Assembly (NCBI GenBank): GCA_938010495.1
Contig: CALLUT010000167.1
Coordinates: forward strand, 1 to 9,033
From: Candidatus Absconditabacterales bacterium
GTDB lineage: Bacteria; Patescibacteria; JAEDAM01; Absconditabacterales; Absconditicoccaceae
Reading direction: 5' to 3'
Length of the DNA stretch: 9,033 nt
Shown here: positions 7,515-9,033 of the stretch, piece after piece
Position numbering within the stretch: position 1 is the first letter of the stretch
Layout: each line of letters begins with the position of its first letter
Position numbers and translations under genes: made by a program
Notes under the pieces: model-generated
The model's input: only the letters and a program-made list of their open reading frames with translations
Told to the model about the DNA's origin: nothing
Database searches by the model: none

Positions 7515-9033
7515 TTAATGGTTCATTTTAATTTTATTGATTTCAAATTGTAGTTTTGCAATTTTACTCTTTACTTCATTCATTTTATTTTTCTTTTCTT
7601 CTACTACATTTGCAGGGGCCCTATCAGCAAATCATGGACTAGTCAAAGTAACTCTCAATCTTTGTAAAAACGATTCTTCTTCTTTTACTTGTTTTTCTAA
7701 TTCTATCATTACTTCCTTCCAATTACGTTCTTTGAGTCATTTCACTCATAACTTAATGTCCATAAGCATAGCAACTGAAAATCAATCTGGTGATTCATCA
7801 TGTTCATCAATAAAAGCTATTTCTTCAACTTTTACAATATCCATAATCAATGGTTTGTGGTTTTCTACTAACTGATGAATATCTTTGTTTCATTGAACAT
7901 AAATTGATACTTTCTCATGTGGTTTTTCAATAACCTCTTGTCTTAAGGTTCTCCATTGAGAAATCATATCCATAAGAAGGTTTATTCTATAATTTTTATC
8001 ATCAACTGACTGAGATTTTGGCCAAGATTGAATCGCAAGAATTCCTTCAAATCATAGTTGTGCTCGCAATTTTTCTGAAACAAATGGAAGCTCAGGATGA
8101 AGTAGTTTATAACAACTTCATAATACATACATCATTACTGATTCTGTAAGTTCTGATGGCTGGATTTTTGCAATTTCAATATACCAATCACAGAATTCAT
8201 GTCGAACTAAGGTAATTGTATCTTGTAGCGCTTCACCAATCATAAATTTATCTTGGTATCTCGTAACAGCATTGATAGTTTCTGATAATTTACCAATCAT
8301 CCATCTATCGTAATCATTCATTTTATCTAAAGATCACAATACTTCTTTTTCTAAAGAATCAAACGAATGGAATTTAATATCATCTAATGTTCCATGATAA
8401 CGAGAAGCAACAAATCTCGAAGCGTTCCACAGTTTATTAATAAATCTTGCTACATATTCTACTTTTTGTTCTGAAAATTTCTGATCATTTCATGGAGTAT
8501 TTCATAGAATCAATGAACCTCTTAGAGCATCAGCTCAATATTGATTTATCATTTTCATTGGATCAACTCAATTTCATTTTGATTTTGACATTTTTGATCA
8601 ATCTGGAGCTCTTACCATTCAGTGAAGGTATACGTCCTTAAATGGAAGTTGATCAGTCATTTCAATACCCATCAACATCATTCTAATTACCCAGAAGAAG
8701 ATAATATCGTATCATGTTTCCAGTACTGAATTTGGATAATATTTTTTAAGATCATCAGTTTGTTCAGGTCGTCAAAGCGTACTAAATGGCCAAAGAGCAG
8801 ATGAAAACCATGTATCAAGAACATCTTCTTCTTGAGTCACTTCTAACTTTTTATCACCATCATAATATTCAAAACGATATGTATCACTTTCACTACTTAT
8901 GTTTGAAGCATTGTCTAAGACGTCTAGAAGTTTCTTTCAAGCCTTATCAATATCTTTTACATCAGATCAGTTTTTCAATGATTCAAAGATTTCTTCAATA
9001 ATTTCTATTTCTTTTTCTATTCATTTCTTACCA
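7515..9033 (-). CDS. valS: Valyl-tRNA synthetase, C-terminal 505 residues (5' end outside window)
   Basis: ValRS charges tRNA-Val with valine in the cytoplasm. The visible part starts inside the class I catalytic/editing region and runs to the C-terminus. In order it shows [40 protein letters not shown], and GSKMSKSKGNGVDP, with the KMSKS signature at 8580-8594. Then come [19 protein letters not shown] of the anticodon-binding domain, [13 protein letters not shown], and the coiled-coil arm near the end with [16 protein letters not shown], typical of ValRS. The HIGH motif and N-terminal half lie beyond the right edge. About 20 visible glycines are TGA and 8 GGN. The TGA codons include the Gly of STLG, TGYD, LHGM and KGNG. 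The gene heads the minus-strand run and is followed after 2 nt by the uncharacterised gene. Confidence 0.97.

Noticed and set aside
7537..7875. 112-residue plus-strand ORF with a hydrophobic, signal-peptide-like start
   Set aside because: It is the antisense shadow of the valS C-terminal region, which is clearly coding on the minus strand.

Overview
The window is AT-rich DNA from a bacterium that reads TGA as glycine (NCBI translation table 25). That code is known from the candidate phyla Absconditabacteria (SR1) and Gracilibacteria (BD1-5), which are host-dependent members of the Candidate Phyla Radiation. The evidence is internal. Read with the standard code, nearly every gene here breaks into fragments. 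Read with TGA as Gly, the window resolves into nine genes almost end to end, and in-frame TGA falls on invariant glycines of well-known motifs: the potassium-channel filter TVGYG, both P-loops of Der, the GRLD motif of a pseudouridine synthase, the Rossmann TGxxxGIG of an SDR enzyme, and conserved ValRS segments around WPFSTLG and TGYD. By hand count about 134 glycines are TGA and about 43 are GGN, leaving aside one gene with no TGA. All nine visible stop codons are TAA. I cannot choose between the two phyla from this window.

Layout. Positions 1-145 hold the uncertain end of something upstream, a small hairpin and a near-consensus sigma-70 promoter. A voltage-gated potassium channel gene (146-868, +) begins only 9 nt after the -10 box, so its mRNA is probably leaderless. 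Facing it is a two-gene minus-strand operon, rlmE then der (2818 to 879), for ribosome maturation. rlmE diverges across a 71-bp promoter region from an RsuA/RluB-type pseudouridine synthase gene (2890-3630, +). From the right edge, a minus-strand run goes valS (5' end outside the window), then a 734-residue protein I do not recognise, nrdR, an SDR oxidoreductase, and a four-helix-bundle (S23/IVP family) gene. The last of these has its own strong promoter.

How the genes fit together. Four of the nine act on translation or the ribosome: RlmE on 23S rRNA, Der in 50S assembly, the pseudouridine synthase on rRNA, and ValRS charging tRNA-Val. NrdR controls ribonucleotide reductase genes. The channel sets membrane potassium conductance. 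The 734-residue protein, 2 nt downstream of valS, is the main unexplained gene. The four-helix-bundle gene is the outlier in codon use: it has no TGA glycine and reads intact under the standard code, which could mean recent transfer. I saw no tRNA, rRNA, CRISPR array, transposase or other mobile element, and no gene-free stretch longer than about 150 bases.
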